Source: Escherichia hormaechei_A (lineage in GTDB: Bacteria > Pseudomonadota > Gammaproteobacteria > Enterobacterales > Enterobacteriaceae). Taken from it: a stretch of 64,000 bases of DNA. Of this stretch, positions 7,955 through 16,772 are shown in pieces. The stretch is from contig CP170191.1 of the NCBI GenBank assembly GCA_042434945.1, positions 868,001 to 932,000 of the forward strand, in the 5' to 3' direction. A program made the translations under genes and the position numbers. Every line of letters begins with the position of its first letter. The first letter of the stretch is position 1. The notes under the pieces were generated by a model, which was given only the letters and a program-made list of their open reading frames with translations, did not search any database and had not been told where the DNA came from.

Positions 7955-9643
7955 ATGTCGTCAGATAAATACCGCAAGCAGGATGTCCGCGCCGCGCGCG
8001 GCACCACGCTCACCGCAAAAAGCTGGCTCACCGAAGCACCGCTGCGCATGTTGATGAACAACCTTGATCCTGAGGTAGCAGAAAATCCCCACGAGCTGGT
8101 GGTCTACGGCGGCATTGGCCGCGCCGCGCGCAACTGGGCGTGCTATGACGCGATTGTCGAGTCTTTGACGAATCTGGAAAACGACGAAACGCTGCTGGTG
8201 CAATCCGGCAAACCGGTTGGCGTATTCAAAACCCATAAAAATGCGCCCCGCGTGCTGATTGCCAACTCCAACCTGGTGCCGCACTGGGCGACGTGGGAAC
8301 ACTTCAACGAGCTGGACGCAAAAGGGCTGGCCATGTACGGCCAGATGACCGCGGGTAGCTGGATCTACATCGGCAGCCAGGGGATTGTGCAGGGCACGTA
8401 TGAAACCTTCGTGGAAGCGGGCCGTCAGCACTATAGCGGATCACTGAAAGGCCGCTGGGTGCTCACCGCCGGACTGGGCGGCATGGGCGGCGCGCAGCCG
8501 CTGGCCGCGACGCTGGCGGGCGCGTGCTCCCTGAACATTGAGTGCCAGCAGAGCCGCATCGATTTCCGTCTGCGTACCCGCTATGTTGATGAACAGGCCG
8601 ACAACCTCGATGACGCGCTGGCGCGCATCAAAAAGTACACCGCTGAAGGCAAAGCCGTGTCGGTTGCCCTGTGCGGCAACGCGGCGGATATTCTGCCGGA
8701 ACTGGTGGCGCGCGGCGTGCGTCCGGATCTGGTCACCGACCAGACCAGCGCTCACGATCCGCTCCACGGCTATCTGCCAAAAGGCTGGACGTGGGAAGAC
8801 TACCAGCAAAAAGCGGAAACCGATCCTGAGGGCACGGTACTGGCGGCTAAACGCGCCATGGCGGAACACGTCTCCGCGATGCTGGCCTTCAGTAAGATGG
8901 GTATTCCGACCTTTGATTACGGGAATAACATCCGCCAGATGGCGAAAGAGATGGGGGTGAATAACGCCTTTGACTTCCCCGGCTTCGTGCCCGCCTATAT
9001 TCGTCCTCTGTTCTGCCGCGGCATTGGGCCGTTCCGCTGGGTTGCCCTGTCCGGCGACCCGGAGGATATCTACAAAACCGACGCCAGAGTGAAAGAGATT
9101 GTCGCCGACGACGAACACCTGCATCGCTGGCTGGATATGGCGCGCGAGCGCATTAACTTCCAGGGTTTACCGGCGCGTATCTGCTGGGTCGGGCTGGAGT
9201 GGCGGCAAAAACTCGGCCTCGCCTTTAACGAAATGGTGCGCAGCGGCGAAGTCTCCGCGCCGATCGTCATTGGCCGCGACCACCTGGACTCCGGCTCTGT
9301 CGCCAGTCCGAACCGTGAAACTGAAGCCATGCGCGACGGCTCGGATGCGGTCTCCGACTGGCCGCTGCTGAATGCCCTGCTGAACACCGCCAGCGGCGCG
9401 ACGTGGGTGTCGCTGCACCACGGCGGCGGCGTCGGGATGGGCTTCTCCCAGCACTCCGGGATGGTCATCGTCTGTGACGGAACTGATGAAGCGGCCGCGC
9501 GTATCGCTCGCGTGCTGCACAACGACCCGGCAACCGGCGTGATGCGTCACGCGGATGCGGGTTACGAGATTGCCATTGATTGTGCCAAAGAGCAGGGCCT
9601 GAACCTGCCGATGATCCCCGCCACACAAGGAAAGCCTGCATGA
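7955..9643 (+). CDS. hutU: Urocanate hydratase HutU
   Basis: Second step of histidine degradation: converts urocanate to 4-imidazolone-5-propionate using tightly bound NAD+ as an electrophile. The 562-residue length fits the family. Glycine-rich NAD-binding stretches such as AGLGGMGGAQP and HHGGGVGMGFSQHSG are visible. The start at 7955 follows a purine-rich ribosome site (ATGAGGAA); an upstream in-frame start at 7895 would run through the operator and was rejected. The stop overlaps hutH as ATGA. Confidence 0.96.
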   Translation: MSSDKYRKQDVRAARGTTLTAKSWLTEAPLRMLMNNLDPEVAENPHELVVYGGIGRAARNWACYDAIVESLTNLENDETLLVQSGKPVGVFKTHKNAPRVLIANSNLVPHWATWEHFNELDAKGLAMYGQMTAGSWIYIGSQGIVQGTYETFVEAGRQHYSGSLKGRWVLTAGLGGMGGAQPLAATLAGACSLNIECQQSRIDFRLRTRYVDEQADNLDDALARIKKYTAEGKAVSVALCGNAADILPELVARGVRPDLVTDQTSAHDPLHGYLPKGWTWEDYQQKAETDPEGTVLAAKRAMAEHVSAMLAFSKMGIPTFDYGNNIRQMAKEMGVNNAFDFPGFVPAYIRPLFCRGIGPFRWVALSGDPEDIYKTDARVKEIVADDEHLHRWLDMARERINFQGLPARICWVGLEWRQKLGLAFNEMVRSGEVSAPIVIGRDHLDSGSVASPNRETEAMRDGSDAVSDWPLLNALLNTASGATWVSLHHGGGVGMGFSQHSGMVIVCDGTDEAAARIARVLHNDPATGVMRHADAGYEIAIDCAKEQGLNLPMIPATQGKPA

Positions 9644-11160
9644 ACGCGTTAACACTTACTCCCGGCTCGCTGACGCTCAAACAGCTGCGTCACGTCTGGC
9701 GTCAGCCGGTGACACTCTCCCTTGATGAAAGCGCCCACCGTGCCATTAACGACAGCGTGGCCTGCGTGGAGGCGATTGTGGCGGAGGGGCGCACCGCCTA
9801 CGGCATCAACACCGGGTTTGGCCTGCTGGCGCAGACCCGCATCGCCACGCACGATCTGGAGAATTTACAGCGTTCGCTGGTGCTGTCGCACGCGGCGGGG
9901 GTTGGCCAGCCGCTGGACGATGAGATCGTCCGCCTGATGATGGTGTTGAAAATCAACAGCCTGGCGCGTGGGTTTTCCGGCATTCGTCTGAGCGTGATCC
10001 AGGCGCTGATGGCGCTGGTCAATGCGGAAGTTTATCCGTGGATCCCGGCGAAGGGCTCCGTCGGCGCCTCCGGCGATCTGGCGCCGCTGGCGCATATGTC
10101 GCTGCTCCTGCTGGGTGAAGGCCAGGCGCGCTGGCAAGGGGAGTGGCTGCCTGCGAAAGAGGCGCTGAAAAAAGCTGGCTTAACGCCGATCACCCTCGCG
10201 GCAAAAGAGGGGCTGGCGCTGCTCAACGGCACGCAGGCGTCGACCGCGTTCGCGCTGCGCGGTCTGTTTGAAGCGGAAGATCTGTTCGCCTCGGCGGTGG
10301 TGTGCGGTGCACTGACCACTGAGGCGGTGCTCGGCTCGCGTCGTCCGTTCGATGCCCGCATCCACGAGGTGCGCGGCCAGCGCGGGCAGATTGATGCCGC
10401 TGCCATGTACCGCCACGTACTTACCGATACCAGCGACATTGCCGATTCGCATCACAACTGTGAGAAGGTGCAGGATCCGTATTCCCTGCGCTGCCAGCCG
10501 CAGGTGATGGGCGCATGCCTGACGCAGCTGCGCCAGGCGGCAGAAGTGCTGCTGGTCGAAGCCAATGCGGTGTCCGACAACCCGCTGGTGTTTGCCCAGG
10601 AAAACGAGGTGGTTTCTGGCGGTAACTTCCACGCCGAGCCGGTGGCGATGGCCGCAGATAATATCGCCCTAGCGATTGCCGAAATCGGGGCGCTGTCTGA
10701 GCGTCGAATCGCGCTGATGATGGATAAGCACATGTCCCAGCTGCCGCCATTCCTGGTGCGCAACGGCGGCGTGAACTCGGGCTTCATGATAGCCCAGGTC
10801 ACCGCCGCGGCACTGGCAAGCGAGAACAAAGCCCTGTCGCATCCGCACAGCGTGGACAGCCTGCCAACCTCAGCCAACCAGGAAGATCACGTTTCGATGG
10901 CCCCGGCTGCCGGGCGTCGTCTGTGGGAGATGGCCTCTAACACCCGCGGCGTGCTGGCGGTGGAGTGGCTGGCGGCGTGTCAGGGTATTGATTTGCGCGA
11001 AGGGCTAAAATCCAGCCCGCTGCTGGAGCAGGCGCGCCAGGAACTGCGCGAGCACGTTACGCACTACGATGACGACCGCTTCTTTGCGCCGGATATTGAT
11101 AAGGCGATGCAGCTTCTGGAGGAAGGACGGCTGGTGGGGCTGTTACCTTCGGTGCTGTGA
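9640..11160 (+). CDS. hutH: Histidine ammonia-lyase HutH
   Basis: First step of histidine degradation: deaminates L-histidine to trans-urocanate. The 506-residue protein has the Ala-Ser-Gly triad (143-145, in VGASGDLAPL) that cyclises to the MIO electrophile and the conserved active-site tyrosine in TAYGINTGFG (Tyr54). The start at 9640 overlaps the hutU stop by four bases. The separate hutIGC and hutUH units match the layout known from Klebsiella and Enterobacter. Two inverted REP elements follow. Confidence 0.97.
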   Translation: MNALTLTPGSLTLKQLRHVWRQPVTLSLDESAHRAINDSVACVEAIVAEGRTAYGINTGFGLLAQTRIATHDLENLQRSLVLSHAAGVGQPLDDEIVRLMMVLKINSLARGFSGIRLSVIQALMALVNAEVYPWIPAKGSVGASGDLAPLAHMSLLLLGEGQARWQGEWLPAKEALKKAGLTPITLAAKEGLALLNGTQASTAFALRGLFEAEDLFASAVVCGALTTEAVLGSRRPFDARIHEVRGQRGQIDAAAMYRHVLTDTSDIADSHHNCEKVQDPYSLRCQPQVMGACLTQLRQAAEVLLVEANAVSDNPLVFAQENEVVSGGNFHAEPVAMAADNIALAIAEIGALSERRIALMMDKHMSQLPPFLVRNGGVNSGFMIAQVTAAALASENKALSHPHSVDSLPTSANQEDHVSMAPAAGRRLWEMASNTRGVLAVEWLAACQGIDLREGLKSSPLLEQARQELREHVTHYDDDRFFAPDIDKAMQLLEEGRLVGLLPSVL

Positions 11161-11165
11161 TTTTA

Positions 11166-11246
11166 TGCCCGGTGGCGCTGCGCTTACCGGGCCTACGAGT
11201 GCGAAATGTAGGCCGGGTAAGGCGTAGCCGCCACCCGGCTTTTTTT
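11166..11246. repeat. Pair of inverted REP elements (BIME-like) after hutH
   Basis: Two REP palindromes face each other: 11166-11194 (TGCCCGGTGGCGCTGCGCTT start) and 11208-11239 (GTAGGCCGGGTAAGGCG...CCACCCGGC). The second is followed by seven Ts and may help end hutUH transcription. The type equals the elements after pgl and rlmF. Confidence 0.75.
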
Positions 11247-11721
11247 ACGAATACATCGCCGTAATCGACGCGCTGCCCAGCGAATGGAAATGCACGTTAA
11301 AGCCTACCATCGCGCCGCTCGCCCCTTCGTCGACCTCAATCTTGTCCACATCCAGCGCGTGCACGGTGAAGATATAGCGGTGCGTTTCCCCTTTTGGCGG
11401 CGCCGCGCCGCCGTAGCCCGCTTTGCCAAAGTCAGTGCGCGTCTGAATCGCACCGTCAGGCAGAGCGACCAGATCGGAACCGGAGCCCTGCGGCAGCACG
11501 CGCGTGTCGGCGGGCAGGTTTGCCACGATCCAGTGCCACCAGCCCGACCCGGTTGGCGCATCCGGATCGTAGCAGGTCACGACAAAACTTTTGGTTCCCG
11601 CTGGCACATTGTCCCACGCCAGATGGGGAGAGATATTATCCCCCTGATAACCCATCCCGTTAAACACGTGACGTTCCGGCAGCTTTTCGCCGTCGCGCAA
11701 ATCTTTACTGATGATTTTCAT
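11245..11721 (-). CDS. ybhB: PEBP/RKIP-family protein YbhB
   Basis: Cytoplasmic member of the phosphatidylethanolamine-binding/Raf-kinase-inhibitor family, 158 residues, the same length as E. coli YbhB. The ligand-site motifs CYDPDAPTGSGWWHW and the region around GAAPPKGETHRY are present. The start at 11721 (MKIISKDL) is chosen over an upstream in-frame one because a GAGG site lies at suitable distance. Its physiological role is not established. It converges on hutH across the REP pair and lies next to bioA. Confidence 0.9.
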   Translation of the reverse strand: MKIISKDLRDGEKLPERHVFNGMGYQGDNISPHLAWDNVPAGTKSFVVTCYDPDAPTGSGWWHWIVANLPADTRVLPQGSGSDLVALPDGAIQTRTDFGKAGYGGAAPPKGETHRYIFTVHALDVDKIEVDEGASGAMVGFNVHFHSLGSASITAMYS

Positions 11722-11768
11722 CCGATTTCCCTCGTTACTCACTCATTCAGAAAGTGTAACGCATGGGG

Positions 11769-13058
11769 TTAAATCGCGAAATGCGCTGAAGTGTTAACGG
11801 CTTCAACCACTGCCCCGGTCAGCTTGCGGAGCTGATCCGCAGAAATGCTGTACGGCGGCATGAGGTAAATTAGCTTACCGAAAGGTCGCACCCACACGCC
11901 CTGGTCAACGAAGAAGCGCTGCAACGCGGCCATGTTCACCGGATGCGTTGTCTCGATTACCCCGATGGCGCCCAGTACGCGGACGTCCGCGACGTATTCC
12001 GCCTCCGCCGCCGCGCTTAACTGCTGCTTCAGCTGCGCCTCAATCGCCGCCACCTGCGTCTGCCATGCGCCGCTTTCCAGAATGGCGAGGCTTTCGCTTG
12101 CCACGGCGCAGGCCAGCGGATTGCCCATAAAAGTTGGCCCATGCATAAAGCAACCGGCTTCACCGTTACTGATGGTTTCTGCAACCTCGCGCGTGGTGAG
12201 TGTGGCGGAAAGGGTCATTGTGCCGCCGGTTAAGGCTTTACCGAGGCACAAAATGTCCGGCGCGATTTCTGCATGTTCACAGGCAAACAGTTTCCCGGTA
12301 CGACCAAATCCAGTGGCGATCTCGTCGGCAATCAGCAAGATACCTTCGCGATCGCATATTTTGCGGATTCGTTTTAACCATTCCGGATGGTACATGCGCA
12401 TCCCGCCTGCGCCCTGGACAATCGGCTCAATGATCACCGCCGCGATTTCATGACGATGCGCCGCCATCAGGCGGGCAAAGCCCACCATATCGCGCTCATC
12501 CCATTCGCCATCCATACGGCTTTGTGGGGCGGGAGCAAACAAGTTTTCTGGCAGATAGCCTTTCCACAGGCTGTGCATTGAGTTGTCCGGATCGCACACC
12601 GACATCGCGCCAAAGGTATCGCCATGATAACCATTGCGGAAGGTCAGAAAACGCTGGCGCGCTTCGCCTTTGGCCTGCCAGTACTGCAACGCCATTTTCA
12701 TCGCCACTTCCACCGCTACGGAGCCGGAGTCCGCGAGAAAAACGCATTCCAGCGGTTGCGGCGTCATTGCCACCAGTTTGCGGCATAGCTCGATGGCGGG
12801 CGCATGGGTGATACCGCCAAACATCACATGCGACATAGCATCAATTTGCGACTTCATCGCCGCATTAAGCTGCGGGTGATTATAGCCGTGGATCGCCGCC
12901 CACCAGGACGACATACCGTCAACCAGGCGTCTGCCGTCAGACAAAATTAGCTCGCAACCTTCGGCGCTCGCGACCGGATAAACCGGCAGAGGGGAGGTCA
13001 TGGATGTGTATGGGTGCCAGATATGGCGTTGGTCAAAGGCAAGATCGTCCGTTGTCAT
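11769..13058 (-). CDS. bioA: Adenosylmethionine-8-amino-7-oxononanoate aminotransferase BioA, hybrid gene
   Basis: Transfers an amino group from S-adenosylmethionine to KAPA to give DAPA in biotin synthesis. A 429-residue class III PLP aminotransferase with the lysine motif CLGKALTGG and the HGPTFMGNPLAC substrate loop. The first roughly 320 residues match E. coli as I recall it, while the last 110 (from VASESLAILESGAW to the end SAHFAI) are strongly different, so the coding sequence changes origin near 12105. It is divergent from bioB and shares the BirA operator. Confidence 0.95.
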   Translation of the reverse strand: MTTDDLAFDQRHIWHPYTSMTSPLPVYPVASAEGCELILSDGRRLVDGMSSWWAAIHGYNHPQLNAAMKSQIDAMSHVMFGGITHAPAIELCRKLVAMTPQPLECVFLADSGSVAVEVAMKMALQYWQAKGEARQRFLTFRNGYHGDTFGAMSVCDPDNSMHSLWKGYLPENLFAPAPQSRMDGEWDERDMVGFARLMAAHRHEIAAVIIEPIVQGAGGMRMYHPEWLKRIRKICDREGILLIADEIATGFGRTGKLFACEHAEIAPDILCLGKALTGGTMTLSATLTTREVAETISNGEAGCFMHGPTFMGNPLACAVASESLAILESGAWQTQVAAIEAQLKQQLSAAAEAEYVADVRVLGAIGVIETTHPVNMAALQRFFVDQGVWVRPFGKLIYLMPPYSISADQLRKLTGAVVEAVNTSAHFAI

Positions 13059-13064
13059 AATCGA

Positions 13065-13100
13065 CTTGTAAACCAAATTGAAAAGATTTAGGTTTACAAG
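13065..13100. promoter_or_regulatory. bio operator (BirA-biotinyl-AMP site) and divergent promoters
   Basis: Long inverted repeat CTTGTAAACC (13065-13074) and GGTTTACAAG (13091-13100) separated by 16 bases, centred between bioA and bioB. This is the classical E. coli bio operator bound by BirA when biotin is plentiful. The whole intergenic sequence appears to be of E. coli type. Confidence 0.93.
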
Positions 13101-13144
13101 TCTACACCGAATTAACAACAAAAAACACGTTTTGGAGAAGCCCC

Positions 13145-14185
13145 ATGGCTCACCGCCCACGCTGGACATTGTCGCAAGTCACAGAATTATTTGAAAAACC
13201 GTTGCTGGATCTGCTGTTTGAAGCGCAGCAGGTACATCGACAGCATTTCGATCCTCGTCAGGTGCAGGTCAGCACGTTGCTGTCGATTAAGACCGGAGCT
13301 TGTCCGGAAGATTGCAAATACTGCCCGCAAAGCTCGCGCTACAAAACCGGGCTGGAAGCCGAGCGGTTGATGGAAGTTGAACAGGTGCTGGAGTCGGCGC
13401 GCAAAGCGAAAGCGGCAGGATCGACGCGCTTCTGTATGGGCGCGGCGTGGAAGAATCCCCACGAACGCGATATGCCGTACCTGGAACAAATGGTGCAGGG
13501 GGTAAAAGCGATGGGGCTGGAGGCGTGTATGACGCTGGGCACGTTGAGTGAATCTCAGGCGCAGCGCCTCGCGAACGCCGGGCTGGATTACTACAACCAC
13601 AACCTGGACACCTCGCCGGAGTTTTACGGCAATATCATCACCACACGCACTTATCAGGAACGCCTCGATACGCTGGAAAAAGTGCGCGATGCCGGGATCA
13701 AAGTCTGTTCTGGCGGCATTGTGGGCTTAGGCGAAACGGTAAAAGATCGCGCCGGATTATTGCTGCAACTGGCAAACCTGCCGACGCCGCCGGAAAGCGT
13801 GCCAATCAACATGCTGGTGAAGGTGAAAGGCACGCCGCTTGCCGATAACGATGATGTCGATGCCTTTGATTTTATTCGCACCATTGCGGTCGCGCGGATC
13901 ATGATGCCAACCTCTTACGTGCGCCTTTCTGCCGGACGCGAGCAGATGAACGAACAGACTCAGGCGATGTGCTTTATGGCAGGCGCAAACTCGATTTTCT
14001 ACGGTTGCAAACTGCTGACCACGCCGAATCCGGAAGAAGATAAAGACCTGCAACTGTTCCGCAAACTGGGGCTAAATCCGCAGCAAACTGCCGTGCTGGC
14101 GGGCGATAACGAACAACAGCAGCGTCTGGAACAGCAGATTTTTAACGCCGACACCGACCAGTTCTACAACGCGGCAGCCGTATGA
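13145..14185 (+). CDS. bioB: Biotin synthase BioB, hybrid 3' end
   Basis: Radical-SAM enzyme inserting sulfur into dethiobiotin to form biotin. The 346 residues include the CxxxCxxC cluster ligands Cys53, Cys57 and Cys60 (CPEDCKYC) and the conserved YNHNLDTS. The protein matches my memory of E. coli until RLEQ near position 14134; the last residues (QIFNADTDQFYNAAAV) differ from the E. coli end. The stop overlaps bioF as ATGA. Confidence 0.96.
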   Translation: MAHRPRWTLSQVTELFEKPLLDLLFEAQQVHRQHFDPRQVQVSTLLSIKTGACPEDCKYCPQSSRYKTGLEAERLMEVEQVLESARKAKAAGSTRFCMGAAWKNPHERDMPYLEQMVQGVKAMGLEACMTLGTLSESQAQRLANAGLDYYNHNLDTSPEFYGNIITTRTYQERLDTLEKVRDAGIKVCSGGIVGLGETVKDRAGLLLQLANLPTPPESVPINMLVKVKGTPLADNDDVDAFDFIRTIAVARIMMPTSYVRLSAGREQMNEQTQAMCFMAGANSIFYGCKLLTTPNPEEDKDLQLFRKLGLNPQQTAVLAGDNEQQQRLEQQIFNADTDQFYNAAAV

Positions 14186-15339
14186 CCTGGCAGGCACGTA
14201 TCAGGACCGCGCTCGACGAGCGGCGGGCGGCGGATGCGTTTCGGGTGCGCAGGGTAGTGGAAAACGGTGCAGGCCGTTTTCTCTCCCGGGAAGGAGAGCG
14301 GTTCTGTAATTTCTCCAGCAACGATTATCTGGGCCTGAGCCAGCACCCGCAGATCGTTCGCGCCTGGCAGCAGGGCGCGGATCGTTACGGCGTGGGCAGC
14401 GGTGGCTCCGGGCACGTCAGCGGCTACACCACGGCGCATCAGGCGCTGGAGGAAGAGCTGGCCGACTGGCTGGGCTACCCGCGGGCGCTGCTGTTTATCT
14501 CCGGTTTTGCCGCGAATCAGGCGGTGATTGCCGCCCTGATGGGCAAAGACGACCGCATCACCGCGGACCGCCTGAGCCACGCGTCCCTGCTTGAAGCGGC
14601 CAGTCTCAGCCCGGCGCAGCTGCGGCGTTTTGCCCATAACGATGCCTCTCAGCTGAACGTCCTGCTGGGTAAACCCTGTTCAGGGCTTCAGCTGGCGGTG
14701 ACGGAAGGGGTATTCAGCATGGACGGCGACAGCGCGCCGCTTGCCACCTTGCATGACGTCGCAAAACAGCAGAACGCCTGGCTGCTGGTCGACGATGCCC
14801 ACGGCATTGGCGTCACCGGCGAGGAGGGGCGCGGAAGCGCGCACCAGCAACGCGTCAGGCCGGAACTGCTGGTAGTCACTTTCGGCAAAGGCTTTGGCGT
14901 CAGCGGCGCCGCGGTGTTGTGCAGCGAGCCGGTGGCCGATTACCTGGTGCAGTTCGCCCGGCACCTGATCTACAGCACCAGCATGCCCCCGGCGCAGGCC
15001 GTGGCGCTCTCTGCGTCGCTTGCGGTGATCCGCGGCGAAGACGGCGCTGAACGCCGGGCGCGCCTGGCCGACCATATTCAGCGTTTTCGCCGGGGGGTAA
15101 GCGCACTGCCTTACCGGCTTACCGACTCGCACAGCGCCATTCAGCCCGTGATTGTGGGTGAAAACCCTCGGGCGCTGATGCTGGCACAGGCGCTACGAGA
15201 ACGCGGGCAGTGGGTCACGGCGATCCGCCCACCCACCGTGCCGCCAGGCACCGCGCGCTTGCGTCTGACGCTCACGGCAGCGCACGAGCCGCAGGATATC
15301 GATACGCTTCTGGAGGCACTGTATGTCTCCTGTCAATAA
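14182..15339 (+). CDS. bioF: 8-amino-7-oxononanoate synthase BioF
   Basis: PLP enzyme that condenses pimeloyl-ACP with L-alanine to KAPA. A 385-residue alpha-oxoamine synthase with the PLP-lysine motif TFGKGFGVSGAA and the substrate motif VDDAHGIGVTG. Divergent from E. coli across its length, with high-GC codon use, in contrast to bioB just before it. Overlaps bioB by four bases and bioC by 17, typical of the bioBFCD operon. Confidence 0.95.
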   Translation: MTWQARIRTALDERRAADAFRVRRVVENGAGRFLSREGERFCNFSSNDYLGLSQHPQIVRAWQQGADRYGVGSGGSGHVSGYTTAHQALEEELADWLGYPRALLFISGFAANQAVIAALMGKDDRITADRLSHASLLEAASLSPAQLRRFAHNDASQLNVLLGKPCSGLQLAVTEGVFSMDGDSAPLATLHDVAKQQNAWLLVDDAHGIGVTGEEGRGSAHQQRVRPELLVVTFGKGFGVSGAAVLCSEPVADYLVQFARHLIYSTSMPPAQAVALSASLAVIRGEDGAERRARLADHIQRFRRGVSALPYRLTDSHSAIQPVIVGENPRALMLAQALRERGQWVTAIRPPTVPPGTARLRLTLTAAHEPQDIDTLLEALYVSCQ

Positions 15340-16078
15340 ACAGGCCGTTGCCGCCGCGTTTGGCCGGGCAGCGCAAAGCTATTCACAGCACGATGAGCTG
15401 CAACGCCTGAGCGCCCGCGGGCTGCTGGCCGCGCTCGGTGAGGGGCGTTTTGCGCAGGTGCTCGACGCTGGCTGCGGGCCTGGCGGCAATAGCCGCTACT
15501 GGCGCGCAACGGGTAGCCACGTCACGGCGCTGGATTTATCCGCGCAGATGCTGGATGAGGCCCGCCAGCAGCAGTCAGCAGACCGTTATCTGGTGGCCGA
15601 TATCGAGGCCATCCCGCTGGAGGATGCGCTGTTTGACCTCGTCTGGAGCCATCTGGCGGTGCAGTGGTGCGCCAGCCTGCCGCAGGCCCTACGCGAGCTA
15701 TACCGCGTGGCGCGGCCCGGCGGAGCGGTGGCCTTTACCACCCTGCTGGAAAGTTCGTTGCCAGAGCTGAATCAGGCGTGGAGGGCAGTGGATGCGCAGC
15801 CGCACGCCAACCGGTTTCTCTCGCACCAACAGGTCACTCAGGCGCTGGCAGGCTGGCGCTATCGCAGCGTGGTCCAGACCGTCACCCTCGAATTTAGCGA
15901 TGCGTTAAGCGCCATGCGATCGCTTAAGGGCATAGGCGCGACGCACCTGCACGCCGGACGGGAGAAGAAACCCCTTACCCGTGGCCAACTCCAGCGTCTC
16001 GAGCTGGCCTGGCCGCAGGAGCGGGGCCGGTTCCCGCTCTCTTATCATCTTTTTCATGGGATTATTGAACGTGACTGA
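15323..16078 (+). CDS. bioC: Malonyl-ACP O-methyltransferase BioC
   Basis: Methylates malonyl-ACP to let the fatty-acid machinery build the pimeloyl chain of biotin. A 251-residue class I SAM methyltransferase with motif I VLDAGCGPGGNS at about residues 46-57. Its start lies inside the end of bioF and its stop overlaps the GTG start of bioD, so translation of the operon is coupled throughout. Confidence 0.93.
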   Translation: MSPVNKQAVAAAFGRAAQSYSQHDELQRLSARGLLAALGEGRFAQVLDAGCGPGGNSRYWRATGSHVTALDLSAQMLDEARQQQSADRYLVADIEAIPLEDALFDLVWSHLAVQWCASLPQALRELYRVARPGGAVAFTTLLESSLPELNQAWRAVDAQPHANRFLSHQQVTQALAGWRYRSVVQTVTLEFSDALSAMRSLKGIGATHLHAGREKKPLTRGQLQRLELAWPQERGRFPLSYHLFHGIIERD

Positions 16079-16772
16079 ACGTTATTTTGTTACCGGCACT
16101 GACACTGAAGTCGGTAAAACGGTTGCCAGCGCCGCGCTGTTGCAGGCGGCGCGTCTGCTGGGGAAAACAACGGCCGGGTATAAGCCCGTAGCCTCCGGCA
16201 GCGAGATGACGCCGGAAGGCTTACGTAATACCGATGCGCTGGCGCTACAGCGTAACAGCAGCCTTACGCTGGCCTATTCTGCGGTGAACCCCTATACCTT
16301 TGCTGAACCCACCTCGCCGCACATCGTCAGCGTCGATGAAGATCGTCCGATTGATTTTTCGGTGCTCTCTTCCGGGTTACGCGTCCTGGAAACGCAGGCC
16401 GACTGGGTGCTGGTGGAGGGGGCTGGCGGCTGGTTTACCCCGCTGTCCGACGAGCAGACATTTGCTGACTGGGTGCAGGCCGAGCAGCTTCCGGTCATTC
16501 TGGTGGTTGGCGTGAAGCTTGGCTGTATCAATCACGCCATGCTGACCGCCCAGGCCGTGCAGCAGGCCGGGTTGCGTCTGGCAGGGTGGATTGCCAATGA
16601 CGTGGTAGCGCCGGGTAAACGTCATGCTGAGTATCTGGCGACGCTGAAGCGGGTGCTGCCTGCGCCGTGCCTCGGCGAGATCCCGTGGCTTGCCGACGGC
16701 GCAGAGCAGGCGGAAACCGGACGCTATCTCGACCTCAGCGCCTTATGTCCCGCGCCATCCAGTGCGCAATAA
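16071..16772 (+). CDS. bioD: Dethiobiotin synthetase BioD
   Basis: ATP-dependent carboxylation and ring closure of DAPA to dethiobiotin. The P-loop motif GTDTEVGKT is at residues 9-17 and the family motifs VEGAGGWFTPL and GEIPWL are present. The start is taken as GTG at 16071 (VTERYF), the position of the E. coli start; an ATG further upstream lies within bioC. The product is 233 residues, slightly longer at the C-terminus than the E. coli protein. The 3' end overlaps the convergent ABC ATPase gene by 38 bases. Confidence 0.93.
   Translation: MTERYFVTGTDTEVGKTVASAALLQAARLLGKTTAGYKPVASGSEMTPEGLRNTDALALQRNSSLTLAYSAVNPYTFAEPTSPHIVSVDEDRPIDFSVLSSGLRVLETQADWVLVEGAGGWFTPLSDEQTFADWVQAEQLPVILVVGVKLGCINHAMLTAQAVQQAGLRLAGWIANDVVAPGKRHAEYLATLKRVLPAPCLGEIPWLADGAEQAETGRYLDLSALCPAPSSAQ

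Noticed and set aside
12090..12130. Transposition or site-specific recombination as the cause of tract switches
   Set aside because: Switches occur in homologous coding positions with no target duplication, inverted repeats or recombinase, so homologous exchange or mis-assembly fits better.
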